A DNA stretch of 64,000 nucleotides, taken from positions 23,721,800 to 23,785,799 of the forward strand of contig NW_004454178.1 in assembly GCF_000283155.1 (NCBI RefSeq). Direction: 5' to 3'. How positions within the stretch are numbered: position 1 is the first letter of the stretch; each line of letters opens with the position of its first letter. Both the position numbers and the translations under genes were made by a program. The DNA is from Ceratotherium simum simum. Taxonomy: Eukaryota > Chordata > Mammalia > Perissodactyla > Rhinocerotidae. The notes beneath the pieces were generated by a model. It did not search any database. It was not told where the DNA came from and worked only from the letters and a program-made list of their open reading frames with translations. This document shows, piece after piece, positions 33,377 through 45,529 of the stretch.

Positions 33377-34690
33377 CCCTATTTAATTTCTAAAGGCCAT
33401 TGCTCCTTCATTACCAATCCCTGCAGCTTTTTTAAATTAAAAAAAAATTTATTTTTAAAATAATAAGCTGGGCAGGTGGGTAAGGCTCTGCCTTGAAGAG
33501 CTCTGGGATACGTCCACCATCCACCAGAGTTAGTTACACTGACATTAATATCAAAAATGTCAGTCTCTCCACCTTCCCTCTGAATAACAATGTTAGCACG
33601 GCACACCTCATTTAACAAAACATTAAAACAGTCTACTTCCTCAGATCAAGTGTATCTATTAATAATGACTTAAATTGTCTGTACTGATTTCACATTATTA
33701 AGAAATCTCATTGCCATCATGTGGAAGAACACAATATGGGGGAAAAAACACCGCACCAACTTATTTTCCTGACATTGGTACCCAGCCCCATGCAGATCAT
33801 GCAAAACAACAAAGTCACTTCTGTGATGGATGCCATCTTATGCAAAGGTCAAGTGTTGCTTCCATCGATAGCCCAGGAGGGCTTTTTTGGAAGCTCAGAA
33901 ACAAAGGTGCCCTTGAGTGCTGCCTCTCCACTGTGGCTGCGTGTGAAACAGAGCAACCGGATCCCCAGCATACACAGCCACCAGTAAATAGCCCTGGAAG
34001 GACATTTATAGACTCTGGGGATGGTGCTGGAAAGCATATCATTGAAGCTTTCCCTGATAAAGGTGACGAAGTTTCTTTACGACTGTCATGGGGACTTAAT
34101 TACATGATAAAATTGCAACTCCTGCCTCTTGAGACAAATTGCATGTTAAGACTGATTGTTTTTTATGAATCTCACACAGGGAGCAAAATACTTCTCTCTT
34201 GAAGTTGGTGTGGTCTGATTGTGATGCCCTGTCATCCTTTATACCCCTTCTAGAAATGAGAAGTTTTCTGAGCCTGCAGTGGAGGAGGGAGGGGTCCTGG
34301 TGGACTCTCCTTGTTGCTTTCCAACTCTGCACAGAGCTAAGTGAGGCTAGTTTTGTCTGATGGATTTAAGGTTCATTTTACTTGTTTTCCTGTTGGCAAA
34401 AAATGAGAACTTTGAGCTTCCAACAGAAAGATAGGAAAAAGACATAAGAAATATAAATGACTATTAAACATATACACAATGTCCAATTTTACTAATTTAA
34501 AGTACAAGTTAAAATAACAAAAATTATTTTTGCCTATCAAGTTGTGAAATATTTTTTAAAGTTCAAGTTTTGGAAGAGTTTAGGGCAACTGATGCTCTCA
34601 TAAGTTTGCAGGCAGAAGGGTCATTGTCTGTACAATTGGGAAATCTTCTATATTGAATTTACACATACAGGGCATTTTTCAGGTACTAGC

Positions 34691-34900
34691 AGCCTTCGGA
34701 GGCAAAGAGTTGAAATCCTTGCCTTTAAGGAGTGTTACGGTTAGTGGGCGAGACAGACAAGGTAACCATTGACTAGCAAGTGGAATGAGACCTCTGACAA
34801 ATAGAGGTACAGATATGGTGAGAAAGCATCAAGTAAGACATTAGAGTGACAGGAAGTAGGGGTGGACAGGCTTTCTCCACAGGTGCTATCTGAGCAAAGT
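34691..34900. mobile_element. L2-like fossil
   Basis: 'gggcgagacagacaaggtaacc' through 'ggaagtaggggtggacagg' and 'gctatctgagcaaagtggg' weakly resemble old LINE-2 sequence. Class and limits are tentative. Confidence 0.35.
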
Positions 34901-36076
34901 GGGAGTTGATGGACAAGGATGGCTCATGTCCCCCTGAGGTGTCTGTTTCTTCCTCTCTACCTATGGCGGGGCGGAGCGGTATCATATTTTTCTGGGCTGA
35001 GCAACAGGCAAGCGTCACCAGCCTTAGGGCTGTGTTGCATGGTGACAAGGGTGCAGTCCAGAAGGCAGGCATTCAGGAAACCAGGCAGCGATCAGGCAGC
35101 AGAGGGGGTCTGGGTAGGAAAGAAGAGGCAGACAGCAGGTCTGAGAGATCGGAGCCCAGGTGAGCGGCGAGGCCTAGACTCTTTGGTGGATGTGGAGATG
35201 TTCTGCCCAGACCCCCCTGTTAGGGAGGACTTGTCACGCCAGCTGTCAGCTCCCTCAGGATCTGTCTTAGCTGCGGAGGGCCACCTCACCCAAGAATACC
35301 CTTCCTGAGGGGCAGATCCAGTGACTGATCCAGGTGGGGGCAGAATGATCCTGTTATTTTCACCTGGTGCGGGAAAACTGTGGCACGTGTATCAGCTCCA
35401 AAGCTCCCTGGGGGCTGGCCAAGGCACTGTGGGGTCTGTGTCACAGATCAACCTTCCTCTGCCAATCTGGCTTTCTCCCCTGCCCTTCACAGGTGTTGAT
35501 CCCCAGCAAATACCCTGCGAGGCAAACTGCACTCAGCGTTAGACTGTGAACCCTGAGGCTCCTGGGGCACCTGGAAGGACACGTGGGCGTGTTGTCAGAG
35601 CAGGTGAAGACAGGGGAGCAGAGACCAAAGGCCAAGAAAGGTGAAAGGGGTTTATGGTGTCACTGAGGCATGGTTTGGACATCGCCTGAGGTGAAGGACC
35701 AGGAGTTGTTTTTTTTTTGTCCCAATTTGTCACAGACTGATTCTCTTTCAAAATACAATGAAGAGTAATTACAAGAAAAAAATAAAATAGAAAAAGATGT
35801 ATAATTACAAGTCCAGCAATCACTCATGTGGATGTTGTGTTAACTGTCAAATTGCTGTTAACATTTCCAAATGCTTACTGTCAATTTCCATGGCAAACAC
35901 TTTGCAGCGCGACACTGCCTCCCACTGTGCTCTGAGTAGCACCATTATTGATCAGAGTTACTGGACTACAGGATGGGTAAAAGGAGCCTGAGAGAGATGG
36001 TGGGGCAAGTTAGCTCACAGCACATCTTTTAGGTCCTTGGAAACTTGCTATAAAATTGGAACTGTACACTGTTGGA

Positions 36077-36292
36077 CAGGGGTTGCCAAACTTTTTCTGT
36101 AAAATACCGGATAGTAAATTTTTAGGTTTTGTAGGTCATATGGTCTTTGTGGCACCTACATAGCTCTGCCATTGTAACATAAAAACAGCTGTGGACAATA
36201 CATAAATGAATGAGCATGGCCATGTACCAATAAAACTTTATTTATAAAAACAGGCAGCTGGCCCTCAGGCCATAGTTTGCTGACCTTCTCTG
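36077..36292. mobile_element. MER-type nonautonomous hAT DNA transposon
   Basis: Ends 'caggggttgccaaact' and 'agtttgctgaccttctctg' form imperfect inverted repeats around 'ccggatagtaaattttt' and 'accaataaaactttatttat'. This is a common mammalian MER element; I do not assign the exact name. Confidence 0.8.
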
Positions 36293-36537
36293 CAGGCAGT
36301 AGAAAACCATTGCAGGCTTGTGGGAAGGAGAATTACATGCACTTCCAAACATGAAACTGTTATTGCATCCTTCTCCTTGCATACCTTTCCTGCCCTTCAC
36401 TCCAATGCAACGTGCTCTTTATTCTCTGGGCAAAATTGACTCAACAACAGTCAACACAGCATCCAGGAACCCAGGACCATGTTTGACCCCTTTCTTTCAG
36501 CTCTATCCTGCTTCCGGCTTGCTGAACTTCTTGAATC

Positions 36538-36800
36538 TGTAAATTTATGTCTTTCATCACATTTGGGAAATGTTTAGTAATTATTTCTTTAAGTATTTTT
36601 TCTGCTCCATTCTCTTTTTCTTCTCTTTCTTGAACTCTGGTTGAATCTGTTAGACCTTCTATTTCATCCCACAGTCCCCGTTCATTTTATTTTCAATCAT
36701 TTTACTTTCTGTTTTTCAGACTGGATACGTTCTATTGAACTGTTTTCAAATTCACTGAAGAAATCTTCTGTCATCTTCAACCTGCTGCCCATTGTTGACT
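36538..36800 (-). mobile_element. Old L1 ORF1-region fragment, minus strand
   Basis: The reverse-complement L1 landmarks are 'cacatttgggaaatgtttag', 'ttttctgctccattctct', 'ttcatcccacagtcccc' and 'cttctgtcatcttcaacctg'. Coding capacity is lost. Confidence 0.8.
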
Positions 36801-36999
36801 AGATCTAGACCAGTTCTAGCTTCAAGGGAGGTGGGGAAATGTATTTTTTTCCAGTTGGGCACATTGTATTGCCACAGGGACTTTATTGGTAAAGAAGGAA
36901 GGGAGAGTGGGTGTGTAGCAGCCAGCCATGTCTCCTGGCACCAGTCTCCCCACCTCTATCCTTCCTACATATGTAACAGTTTTTTGTTTTTTCCAAATT

Positions 37000-37290
37000 A
37001 GGTGATCTTTTTCCATTGCTGAGTGGCTCCTCACTGCCTTTCCAAATAAGTGTAAACGCCTGTGTCTAGAATTTGTGGCCTCACACAATACAGTCCCAAT
37101 TTATTTGCCTGGATTTTCCTCCAGTGGCGTCCCACTTCCCTGTACAAGGGGGCGTGCCCCTGTGTGCTCCATGTTGGCTCATTCTGCTCCCTTTGCTTGG
37201 ATTCCCTTCCTTTCAATATCACAGCCTGTCAAGAACATGTACATTGTTCCAGGGTCAACCCAGGAGATTTTTAGTGTTCTTCATATGCTA
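37000..37290 (+). mobile_element. L2 LINE 3' fossil
   Basis: L2-like order: 'tggcctcacacaatacagtc', 'catgttggctcattctgctcc', 'tttgcttggattcccttcc'. Diverged. Confidence 0.6.
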
Positions 37291-37499
37291 TTTGTTCTAT
37301 TGATACTTGTTATACACCTACTGTGTGCCAGGATGTGGTGACTAGGACAAACCTGGTCCCTGTTGAATATCTTGCTGAATTCGGTGTTAGAAGATGCTGG
37401 AAAGTGGGATTGGAAAGTAGAACCAGGCTATAGACAGTGTGTTTGCCATTTCTAATTAGTTCCTTCAGAGTCTTTATTTCCTAAGCATTGCACACCATT

Positions 37500-38200
37500 G
37501 CAGGAACCATCATCATTGGGAAAGGTAGAAAGCCTCTTCACTATTATCCTCAGTTCTTTTTGTTCTTTCAAAACTCTCCAGTGTGCTTGGGAGTGATGCT
37601 AATAGAAGTATGTCATCAGCATACATTATTTCTTTATTAGCCTGTTTCTCAATTTTGATTCTGAAAATATCCTGATTTAGTCTAATTGCAATTTCACTGT
37701 GTTCCACAGGCAATGATGGTTCATACTGGGGGGAGCTGAGACGTGACCCTGCTGGATTTTTCTTCCTGCCCATATGCTTTGAAGCCGGACCATTAGCTCT
37801 AAGGCATGCATCTCATCTCATCACAGTGCTTCAACCTGCTTCTGGGCAAAAAAGAGCCTAGGGTGTGTGTCTGGTAGGAGGCAAAGGAATATCTTCATTC
37901 TAGGTGGTCGGACACATTGTTCTGTATCTAAAGCAAGAGCTGCCGCTGGAGCCATTTTATTCCTAAATAATTTAAGATATTCAAAGATAATCTGATGTTA
38001 TTGTAGGAAAGTGTATTTCTAATAAATTCCACTTGATCTGGGTGAATCAATTCAGGCAGCGCATAATTGAGTCTGTTAGCAAGGACTTTAGCAAGAATTT
38101 TGCAATCAGCGTTAATTAAGAAGATGGGACAATAATTTGTGCATAATTCCGGATCTTTTCCTGGCTTGTGAATCAAAGTAATAAGAGCAATGCTCCGGCT
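37500..38200 (-). mobile_element. Divergent L1-clade reverse-transcriptase fossil
   Basis: Two open segments on the minus strand encode RT blocks in the right order. At 37928-38176 are 'IHKPGKDPELCTNY', 'INADCKILAKVLANRLN' and 'ELIHPDQVEFI', the fingers/palm region. At 37513-37773 are 'AIRLNQDIFRIKIEKQ' and 'IMYADDILLL', the catalytic YADD palm motif. The usual ~150 residues between them are reduced to about 150 bases, so the element is internally deleted. The wording (PGKDP, KILAKVLANRLN, LIHPDQ, YADDILL) is closer to L1/Tx1-type elements of other vertebrates than to standard placental L1, which usually has FADD and 'KILNKILANRI'. It is not a functional enzyme. Confidence 0.75.
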
Positions 38201-38477
38201 GGTGGTGGGATAGTGTCATTAGGTGCTGATTTATAAGTACTTAGAAAGGTTTAATTTCATTTTGCTTCGAGCAGGGTCCCCCTGCCCCCACATTCTCATC
38301 AGGGTGTGCAGCCGAGATGGCACAGTGCTTTCCACTCTATCCTTCTTTGTCATTGCTGACCTCCTGCCTCCCATTTCTGTTTTTATTCTGCAGTTGAGCA
38401 CCTCACTCATTCATCCATATTTTTTCTTAACACTTTTGCTGAATTATTTGAAGTCAGGGACTCCATGCTATTGGTGT

Positions 38478-38522
38478 TGTGTGTGCATGTGTGTGTGTGT
38501 GTGCGTGTGTGCATGTGCGTGT
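38478..38522 (+). repeat. (GT)n microsatellite
   Basis: A GT-rich run with GTGC and GCAT interruptions, likely to vary in length between individuals. Confidence 0.9.
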
Positions 38523-38739
38523 AATGTCAAGTCAAAGAGTTCTAGATAGCTTCAGTGGGGAAATTTTTTCATGGATCTTCCTGCAACACGTCTCTGGGTG
38601 GGTAGGCATCAAGAGTCCTTGACTACAAGCTAAGAAACGTACCTGGTTTATATGCTGCTCCTAAGGGCTATTGACCAGTAAGAACACAGACATGAGCCTC
38701 AGTGTCTCAGTGTAAAATGCAGCCACAGGATGAACTACA

Positions 38740-38880
38740 GGCATCATGGAATACTGGAAAGAACATTGGATTTATACCTCCTACCAGCTATAGGACCTCA
38801 GGTGTGTAACTCAACCTCTTTGAGCCTCATTTTCCTCAACTGGAAAAGTGGGAAAGACAATAGCCCTTGGGCAATGCATA
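38740..38880 (+). mobile_element. MIR SINE
   Basis: 'tggaaagaacattggattta', 'gtgtaactcaacctctttgag' and 'cctcattttcctcaactgg' follow the MIR consensus in plus orientation. Confidence 0.8.
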
Positions 38881-39279
38881 CCTAAGAGAAGTCCTCACTG
38901 TGTGGGATTCTTCTCACTTTGCCTCCACTTAAGGCTGGTTCCAGTTCTCACATGCTTTGGTCTGGGGACTTCTTCTCCCTAATGATCAGAACAGGGCTGG
39001 CCCCGGACCAACCTGCTGCTTATTTGGTGCATTCGAGCTCGTAAACCAGTCTCCCAGGAGCCTGCCAGGTGATACCTTCCCTGCCCACTTGGCCGGGAGC
39101 CGGCCGTTCCTTTGATGGCGGGCCCGGTCCACACAGGCCTCTGTTCGATGCACTGCACCTGTGAAGGCAATGTGTTTTGTTAATCTCCTCCATGAACACA
39201 AGTCCTTAGGACTAGGTCTTAGAACCCTAGTTAGTGCAATTTGTAAAGCCACTGAGAGATGACCCGACCAATCCCATTT

Positions 39280-39440
39280 TTTTTAATTGAGGAAAATGAG
39301 GTTCAGAGAGATGGATGGACGGACACATCCATCTCTCTGTCATCTGCTCTTGACACATTCAAGAGCACACAGGTAGTGGTAGAGCCAAAGTAAGAACCCA
39401 GGTCACCTCACTCTTGGTCTCCTGCCCTTCCAATTGTGCC
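39280..39440 (-). mobile_element. MIR-like SINE, minus strand
   Basis: 'gaggaaaatgaggttcagag', 'cacacaggtagtggtagagcc' and 'agaacccaggtcacctca' follow reverse MIR. An inserted ATGGACGGACAC-type simple repeat interrupts it. Confidence 0.7.
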
Positions 39441-39739
39441 ACATGTCTCAGAGCCACCAGCAATGCACACACTCTTGTCACTGTGTTCGAATATGAGTCC
39501 TTTAAGGCAGGAGCTGTGTGCATTTAACTGGCATTCAACTGTCCGGTTTGCCCTGGTGATGTTCCCCTCCACGCACAGGGAAGGAGTACTTGAGGCCCTA
39601 ACGTCATGGCGTGCTCAGCGTCAAGCCTGCAGGGGCGCTGGTTGGATGAGAAGTCGATTTTCGCAAATGGACCCCATCTTGATGTGCGTGCACATGTCCA
39701 TCACATGTTCACCCACGCTCCTTCCCCACCTATACATGC

Positions 39740-40230
39740 TGCTGGGTGAGATCTCTTAATAAAAACCCAATTAGCATTGCTTTAACTTGCCTCCAGATGC
39801 TTAAATACCATTACCCCAAACACAACAGACTGCCTCTAGTCCTCCATTTCAATCAAGAATTCAAGTAGCATCTTGACTTGTATATAATACATCAGCAGCA
39901 AAATCATGGAATGCTGACATCCTGAATAATAGCAATTAGTAATCAGTTGTTTCTTAAGTAGTTTGATTACGCCGGTTACCAAATTGTACAGTTGATGCAT
40001 TTGGGGGCAAGAAGGGTCTTGCCACCCCTCCCCCAGCCGTCCTTTCTCCCTCCCTGTGTTCTCGGTGGTTAGTGAGCTCACAGGCATTGAAAAGAGGCAA
40101 GGGCAAATAATGCAATTGTCGCTACTATTAAACAGTAGACACTTGGCTTTAGCAGAAAGTGGAATGAAGTATTTCTTTGCAGAAAGACAAACCCCAATAG
40201 TGTCTGCGGAGAGGTGGTCTGTGTCCGCTC
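39740..40230. promoter_or_regulatory. Candidate conserved noncoding element in intron 1
   Basis: About 490 bases have no transposon resemblance. They are AT-rich with many TAAT-type motifs ('cccaattagcattgc', 'agcaattagtaatcag', 'gcaaataatgcaattg') embedded in complex sequence. This composition is typical of developmental enhancers in gene-poor regions near homeobox genes, and ASB18 neighbours GBX2 in human. Function is inferred only. Confidence 0.3.
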
Positions 40231-40645
40231 AGCTGGGTGCTAGCAAAGGAACTTCGCCCCCCATGCCAGGCATGGCACCCACAGATTGAGGTCCTTCTTG
40301 GGGCTAGGACCCTGTGCCAGGCTCTAGATACCAAGTGTTAGGCAAGGTCCTGGGCCTTGAGGAGGTCGTATTTGAGTTTGAAATATTCAGTGGGTATATA
40401 AAATTAGCCCAGCCAGGTCATGTGTTTCAGTAACTAATGGAGACTGGGAGCATTATGCTCTCGTGGAGGGAGGAGGTGAGGCTGCAGGGCAGAGTGGGCA
40501 GGGGAGATGATGCCGCTTGTGTGGATCTGGAAAGATGGGGTGGCCTAGGGGAGCAGAGGAGCAACTCACACGCCCCGGGATTTGGGTGTAGCCCTGGTGG
40601 AGAGGTTCCTGTTGTGATGGGGGCTCAGTCTTGTTCCACTCATCA

Positions 40646-40661
40646 CACACACACACACACG
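40646..40661 (+). repeat. (CA)n microsatellite
   Basis: About eight CA units in a unique context. Confidence 0.9.
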
Positions 40662-41284
40662 GATCATGCCCCAGCCCCAGCGCGGCCCTCCGTGTTCCTC
40701 ACAGTGGGGCAGTCCAGAGCTGGGGAGGGATCATGGTGTGTCTGACTGGGAGGGCTGAGTGCCTCTTAGTGGCTTGCTCATCCTTCCCAGCATCCTGCAG
40801 GGCATCCCAAGTCCATCCTTGCAGGAGAGCAGGTGGCTTCCTAAAGGCACAGGTGAGTTGTTTCTTTAGGGGAATCCTAATCGATGGCCATTCTCCTGCC
40901 TCCTGCCTGCCGCTGGCCATGCAGAGAGGGTACATTCTGCACTTTGTCCCATTATCTGCTGGGGCTAAAATTTTAAGTTCCTCGGACCTCTGCCTTCATC
41001 AAAGGGGCACATGTACACCTGACAGGGCTTCTCCAGAAAAAGCTGTTCACACCACTGTCTTGGCTGGTCCCTCTTTTTCTCTATGCTTTTATGGCGATGC
41101 TGACATGGATGTGTCCAAATAAGTTATGATTATTTTTTCTGCTCTATTTGGTGAGAGTAATCAGTTCATAGACCAAATAGCATGGGGATTCCACGGATAG
41201 ATGCAAGGTCCTTGTGTATTCATGTTGACAAGCAGAGAGAATTGTTACCTTTCTTTTTCTTATTTTCACATATTATCATCTTTT

Positions 41285-41531
41285 CAAAAATTTTTTGTGA
41301 GGAAGATCGGCCCTGAGTTAACATCTGCCAATCCTCCTCTTTTTTTGCTGAGGAAGACTGGCCCTGGGCTAACATCCATACCCATCTTCCTCTACTTTAT
41401 ATGGGACACCGTCACAGCATGGCCTGACAAGTGGCATATTGGTGCGCGCCTGGGATCTGAACCGGGGATCCCCGGGCCACCGCAGCTGAGCGTGCGCACT
41501 CAACCGCCTGCGCCAGTGGGCCGGCCCCTCA
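41285..41531 (-). mobile_element. ERE-type SINE (copy 6), minus strand, with target duplication
   Basis: Reverse ERE runs from 'tttttgtgaggaagatcgg' to 'gccagtgggccggcccc'. Near-identical flanks 'attatcatctttt' (41272-41284) and 'attatcacctttt' (41533-41545) mark the target duplication. It is more diverged than copies 4, 5, 7 and 9. Confidence 0.94.
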
Positions 41532-41760
41532 AATTATCACCTTTTGACCAATATCTGGAATTCTGTCAACTAGAGCTGCCTTTGGGATGGAAAACTTTTC
41601 CTACTTTTCCCCCAAATGTATGACAGCATGACACTTGGCTCTTGCCCCTCCTGGCCTGGGGGACATTCCCAGCTCTGGTCCCCTTCCTGGTCCAGTCCCC
41701 TTTTCTCCTGCATCACCACTCCTCCATCTTCACATCCTCCTCCCAAGGATTTAAATTCTT

Positions 41761-42413
41761 TTTTTATTATTATTTTATTGAGGTCATAATGGTTTATAAC
41801 GTGTAATTTCAGCTGGACATTATTATATTTCAGTTTCGTATAGACTGCATCACGCTCACCACCAATAGTCTAATTTTTATCCATCACCATGTGTGTGTGC
41901 CCCTTTACCCCTTTCGCCCTCCCCCCAACCCCCTACACCTCTGGTAACCACTAATCTGTTCTCTTTGTCCATGTGTTTGTTTATCTTCCACATATGAGTC
42001 AAATCATACCGTGTTTGTCTTTCTTTGGCTTATTTCGCTTAACATCATAACCTCAAGGTCCATCCATGTTGTTGCAAATGGGATGATTTTGTCTTTTTTA
42101 TGGCTGAGTAGTTTTCCATTGTATATATATATACACACCACATCTTCTTTATGCATCCATCCATTGATGGGCACTTGGGTTGCTTCCACATCTTGGCTAT
42201 TGTGAATAATGCTGCAATGAACACAGGGGTGCATAGATCTCTTTGAATTGTTGATTTCAGGTTCTTTGGATAAATACCCAGTAGTGGGTTAGCTGGGTCA
42301 TATAGTATTTCTATTTTTAATTTTTTGAAAAATCTCCACACTGATTTCCATGGTGGCTGCACCAGTTTGCATTCCCACCAGCAGTGTATGAGGGTGCCCT
42401 TTTCTCCACATTC
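41761..42413 (-). mobile_element. 5'-truncated L1, minus strand, with perfect target duplication
   Basis: The reverse complement runs from the L1 3' end ('attttattgaggtcataatgg') to ORF2 sequence ('gcattcccaccagcagtgta'). A perfect 16-bp duplication, 'aaggatttaaattctt', flanks it at 41745-41760 and 42414-42429. This indicates a relatively recent insertion by the L1 machinery. It is in sense with ASB18, in intron 1. Confidence 0.97.
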
Positions 42414-42889
42414 AAGGATTTAAATTCTTTACAGTGTCCATTCCCTATATGGGCTGCATTTCAAGGTATTGCCATAAGTTCTGACCACTCTTCAAACATT
42501 CTAAAGACTCCACGTGTATATTTGAATCCCAATGGCTCTTGTTCCTATCAGAGATGTTCCCCAAGGACTCACACTAACCTTGAGAAAGAGCCCATTAGCT
42601 CCCACACTCAGAAAAAAGGAACCCACACTCCATTTCAGGCTGCAACAGAGAGGGATCATGGCCTCAGAGAAGCAAAGAGATGGAGGGACCTCAACAATGA
42701 GCCAAGCCAGCATTTCCCAAAGAACATCTGCAAACCACCAATTCTCCTGGTGGTGAAACCACATCGAGCCTTTAATATGCCATTGTGCCAATCTCTGAGA
42801 GTGTGATTCACCAGGGAACTTTCCAAGCTCATCCTACCATGGACCTCTGTTTGGGAAGCACTAATTGAATCTCATGCGCTAGCTAATAA

Positions 42890-42965
42890 TTAAAGGCACT
42901 GGCCCAGAGAGGGAAAGTGACTTCCCTGAGGTCACACAGCTTGTGGGTGGCAGAACCCAAGATTC
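42890..42965 (-). mobile_element. MIR fragment, minus strand
   Basis: 'gcccagagagggaaagtgac' and 'gaggtcacacagcttgtggg' match reverse MIR. Confidence 0.75.
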
Positions 42966-43029
42966 CTTCTGGAGCATCTCACACCAAGGCCAGAGCTTCT
43001 CCAGACACCTGATAACCTACCTGCGGTGA

Positions 43030-43540
43030 CATTAGCTGGGCTGTGAGCTCCTGGGAGGCAGTCATGTGTGTTATTGCTGTTTATATGCTCCACTCTCCAT
43101 ACTGCCAGGCATGCAGCAGAGGCTCCATATGTATCACAGTCACAGATCCCTCTGTTTTCTGTCTCCTTTGGTGGCGCTGTGCTCCACTCATCACCAAGAC
43201 CTGCCTGTGGAGCCGCCTACGCATTTCTCATCTTCGTCATTTATCTTTGTCTACCTCGCTCTCTCTCTTTAGACCCTTGTCATCTCTCAGCGAGGTGACG
43301 GCCTTCAATCACCTCCTCACTAGACTCTCCTACACTTTCCTGTTTCCTTCAAATCCTACCTTCACATGTTAGCCAGAGCGGCAGACCAAAATTCGAGTCT
43401 GACCATGCCACACTCTTTACCCTCAGTTCAAGGCCAGCCTGCTTTCCTGCAGTAAAATCATTGATAGCAAGGTGTGCCCCAGGGTTACCTGCTTATTCCT
43501 TCAGTGTACTCTCATCCTACAATGAAGACAACCCAGAACA
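43030..43540 (+). mobile_element. L2-like LINE fragments
   Basis: 'gctgtgagctcctgggaggc' and 'actgccaggcatgcagcag' resemble an L2 3' end. 'cacatgttagccagagcgg' and 'gtctgaccatgccacactc' (43365-43415) resemble the L2 region upstream of it. Order and limits are approximate. Confidence 0.5.
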
Positions 43541-43552
43541 AACCCAAGTTCT

Positions 43553-43854
43553 CTCTCTCTTTTTTTTTTTTTGTGAGGAAGATCAGCCCTGAGCTAACAT
43601 CCATGCCAATCCTCCCCTCCTCGCCGGGGAAGACCGGCTCTGCGCTAACATCTGTTGCCAATCCTCCTCCTTTGTTTCCCCAAAGCCCCAGTAGATAGTT
43701 GTATGTCATAGTTGCACATCCTTCTAGTTGCTGTATGTGGGACGCGGCCTCAGCATGGCCGGAGAAGCGGTGCTTCGGTGCGCGCCCGGGATCTGAACTG
43801 GGGCTGCCAGTAGCAGAGCGTGTGCACTTAACCGCTAGGCCACGGGGCCGGCCT
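43553..43854 (-). mobile_element. ERE-type SINE (copy 7), minus strand, with target duplication
   Basis: Full reverse ERE ends at the right with 'cacttaaccgctaggccac' and 'ggggccggcct'. The flanks 'ccaagttct' lie at 43544-43552 and 43855-43863. A TC-rich run precedes the poly-T. Confidence 0.95.
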
Positions 43855-44984
43855 CCAAGTTCTTAAAATACACCATCAGCAGAATTGTTCTGGCCTTTCT
43901 GAATCATGCCACTCAGTAGGGAGAGTGGCAGGTGGATATGATTTAGAATGTGGGTTCATCATGGGGGGGAATGTGATTCTCATAACATGAATTTCGTTGG
44001 TTTCAAGCATTCAAGAAAGTGGTGGGGACTGTAAAGTTTGTGCAGGGCAATTAGTAATGTGGAAAGAAATGATATTTTAGATTGGGGATTTCAAATACAG
44101 AAATCCCCACTCGCTGGGATGGGTTTGTAAAGGGGGACGTGGAGAGAGGGCACTTGCTCCAGTCAGAATCCCAGCAGAAAGCAGATGGCACGACCATAGG
44201 GCGTAACAAGGCAGGCAGGGTTCAGAGAAGCCAACGAGGAGTGGCCTCAGCCACAGTGGGAGCCCGCATCCCTGTGTCTGAGGGGCAAGCAGGGAGGTCG
44301 GAGCTGAGCCTTCAGCACAAGGACAAAACCAAATTGCAGCAGAGATCTGGCAGGGATGGGTCCCTGGAGCAAAGACCCCACCCTCCCCGCTCCTTCTAGC
44401 ACCTTCCATTAGGTGCACCCAACAGGAGTCAGAGGGCACGGGGCAGGTTGATGCAGTTTGTAAGGTCAGCCTCATGGGTGGCGCAGGGCAGGGTACCCGA
44501 TGGGTCTGGAGGGCAAATGCAAAACGTATATCTGAGCACTCCTGGCCAAATCACAGTTTATGAGCACAAAGTTCCCTCCCCACAGCCCAGTGCAACCTCC
44601 TGGAGAGGTGAGTGTACCAGGCGCTGTCTCAGTGAGGCCTCGTGCCTGTCTAGGCAGAGCTGAGCTCAGAACAAAGGCGTGTTGTTCTTTGGGCTCATGG
44701 GTCCTGGGCCCTCACCCTGATTGTGGCCCCAAAAATTAGGAAAACAAAGGAAGAGAAGAAGCAAGAGAGGGTTTCTCCCTAAAGTCTAATGCAGTTGGCT
44801 TAACTCCCCAGTGGAAGGCAGCCCAGGGAGTGCACCCAAACCACGAGGGAGCAGAGGGATGTTCACCCTCTTGGAAGTTGCCATCTCTGATCTCTCTCTC
44901 CAGCATGTGGAAGCTCCACTCGCTAGCACCACTGCCCCACGCATGCTCCTCTTTGGCACACTTTCTGCATGTGAGAGCATGCAT

Positions 44985-45085
44985 TCGTGCATGTGTGTGT
45001 GCGTGTGTGCACGTACGCATGTGTGAGTATGTGTGTGCAAGTGTGTACATGTGTATGCATGCACAAGTGTGTGTGTGGGGAGGGA
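44985..45085 (+). repeat. TG-rich complex microsatellite
   Basis: About 100 bases of alternating TG/CATG units with A interruptions, prone to length change and possibly to Z-DNA. Confidence 0.85.
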
Positions 45086-45191
45086 GTCTGTCTGGTGGGT
45101 GGGGAGAAGCCCTGAACATCCCTTAGGGGCTGAGACTAACATTGTGGAGGGCAGCTAGAAAACAGCACAGTGCAATTACAAGTAAATCGCA

Positions 45192-45445
45192 GGACCCGGC
45201 CCGGTGACGTATTGGTTAGGTTCACGTGTTCCGCTTCGGCTTCCGGGGGTTCACCAGTTCAGATCCCCGGCGCGGACCCACTCACTGCTCATGAATCCAT
45301 GCTGAGGTGGCGTCCCATATAGAGGAACTAGAAGGACCTACAACTGGGATATACAACTATGTCCTGGGGCTTTGGGGAGAAAAAAGAAAAACAGGAAGAC
45401 TGGCAACAGATATTAGCTCAGGGATAATCTTCCTCAAAAAAAACC
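45192..45445 (+). mobile_element. ERE-type SINE (copy 8)
   Basis: It starts 'ggacccggcccggtgacg' and contains 'ttggttaggttcacg', a decayed B-box and 'gggataatcttcctcaaaa'. It is more diverged than most copies, and no clear target duplication was found. Confidence 0.88.
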
Positions 45446-45529
45446 CCAAAAAACAACTGTGCTTGTCATACAAATTGAGTCTTACAAGAACATAAATGCA
45501 GCTCTAGAAACAATTCAAAGCCCACCTTT

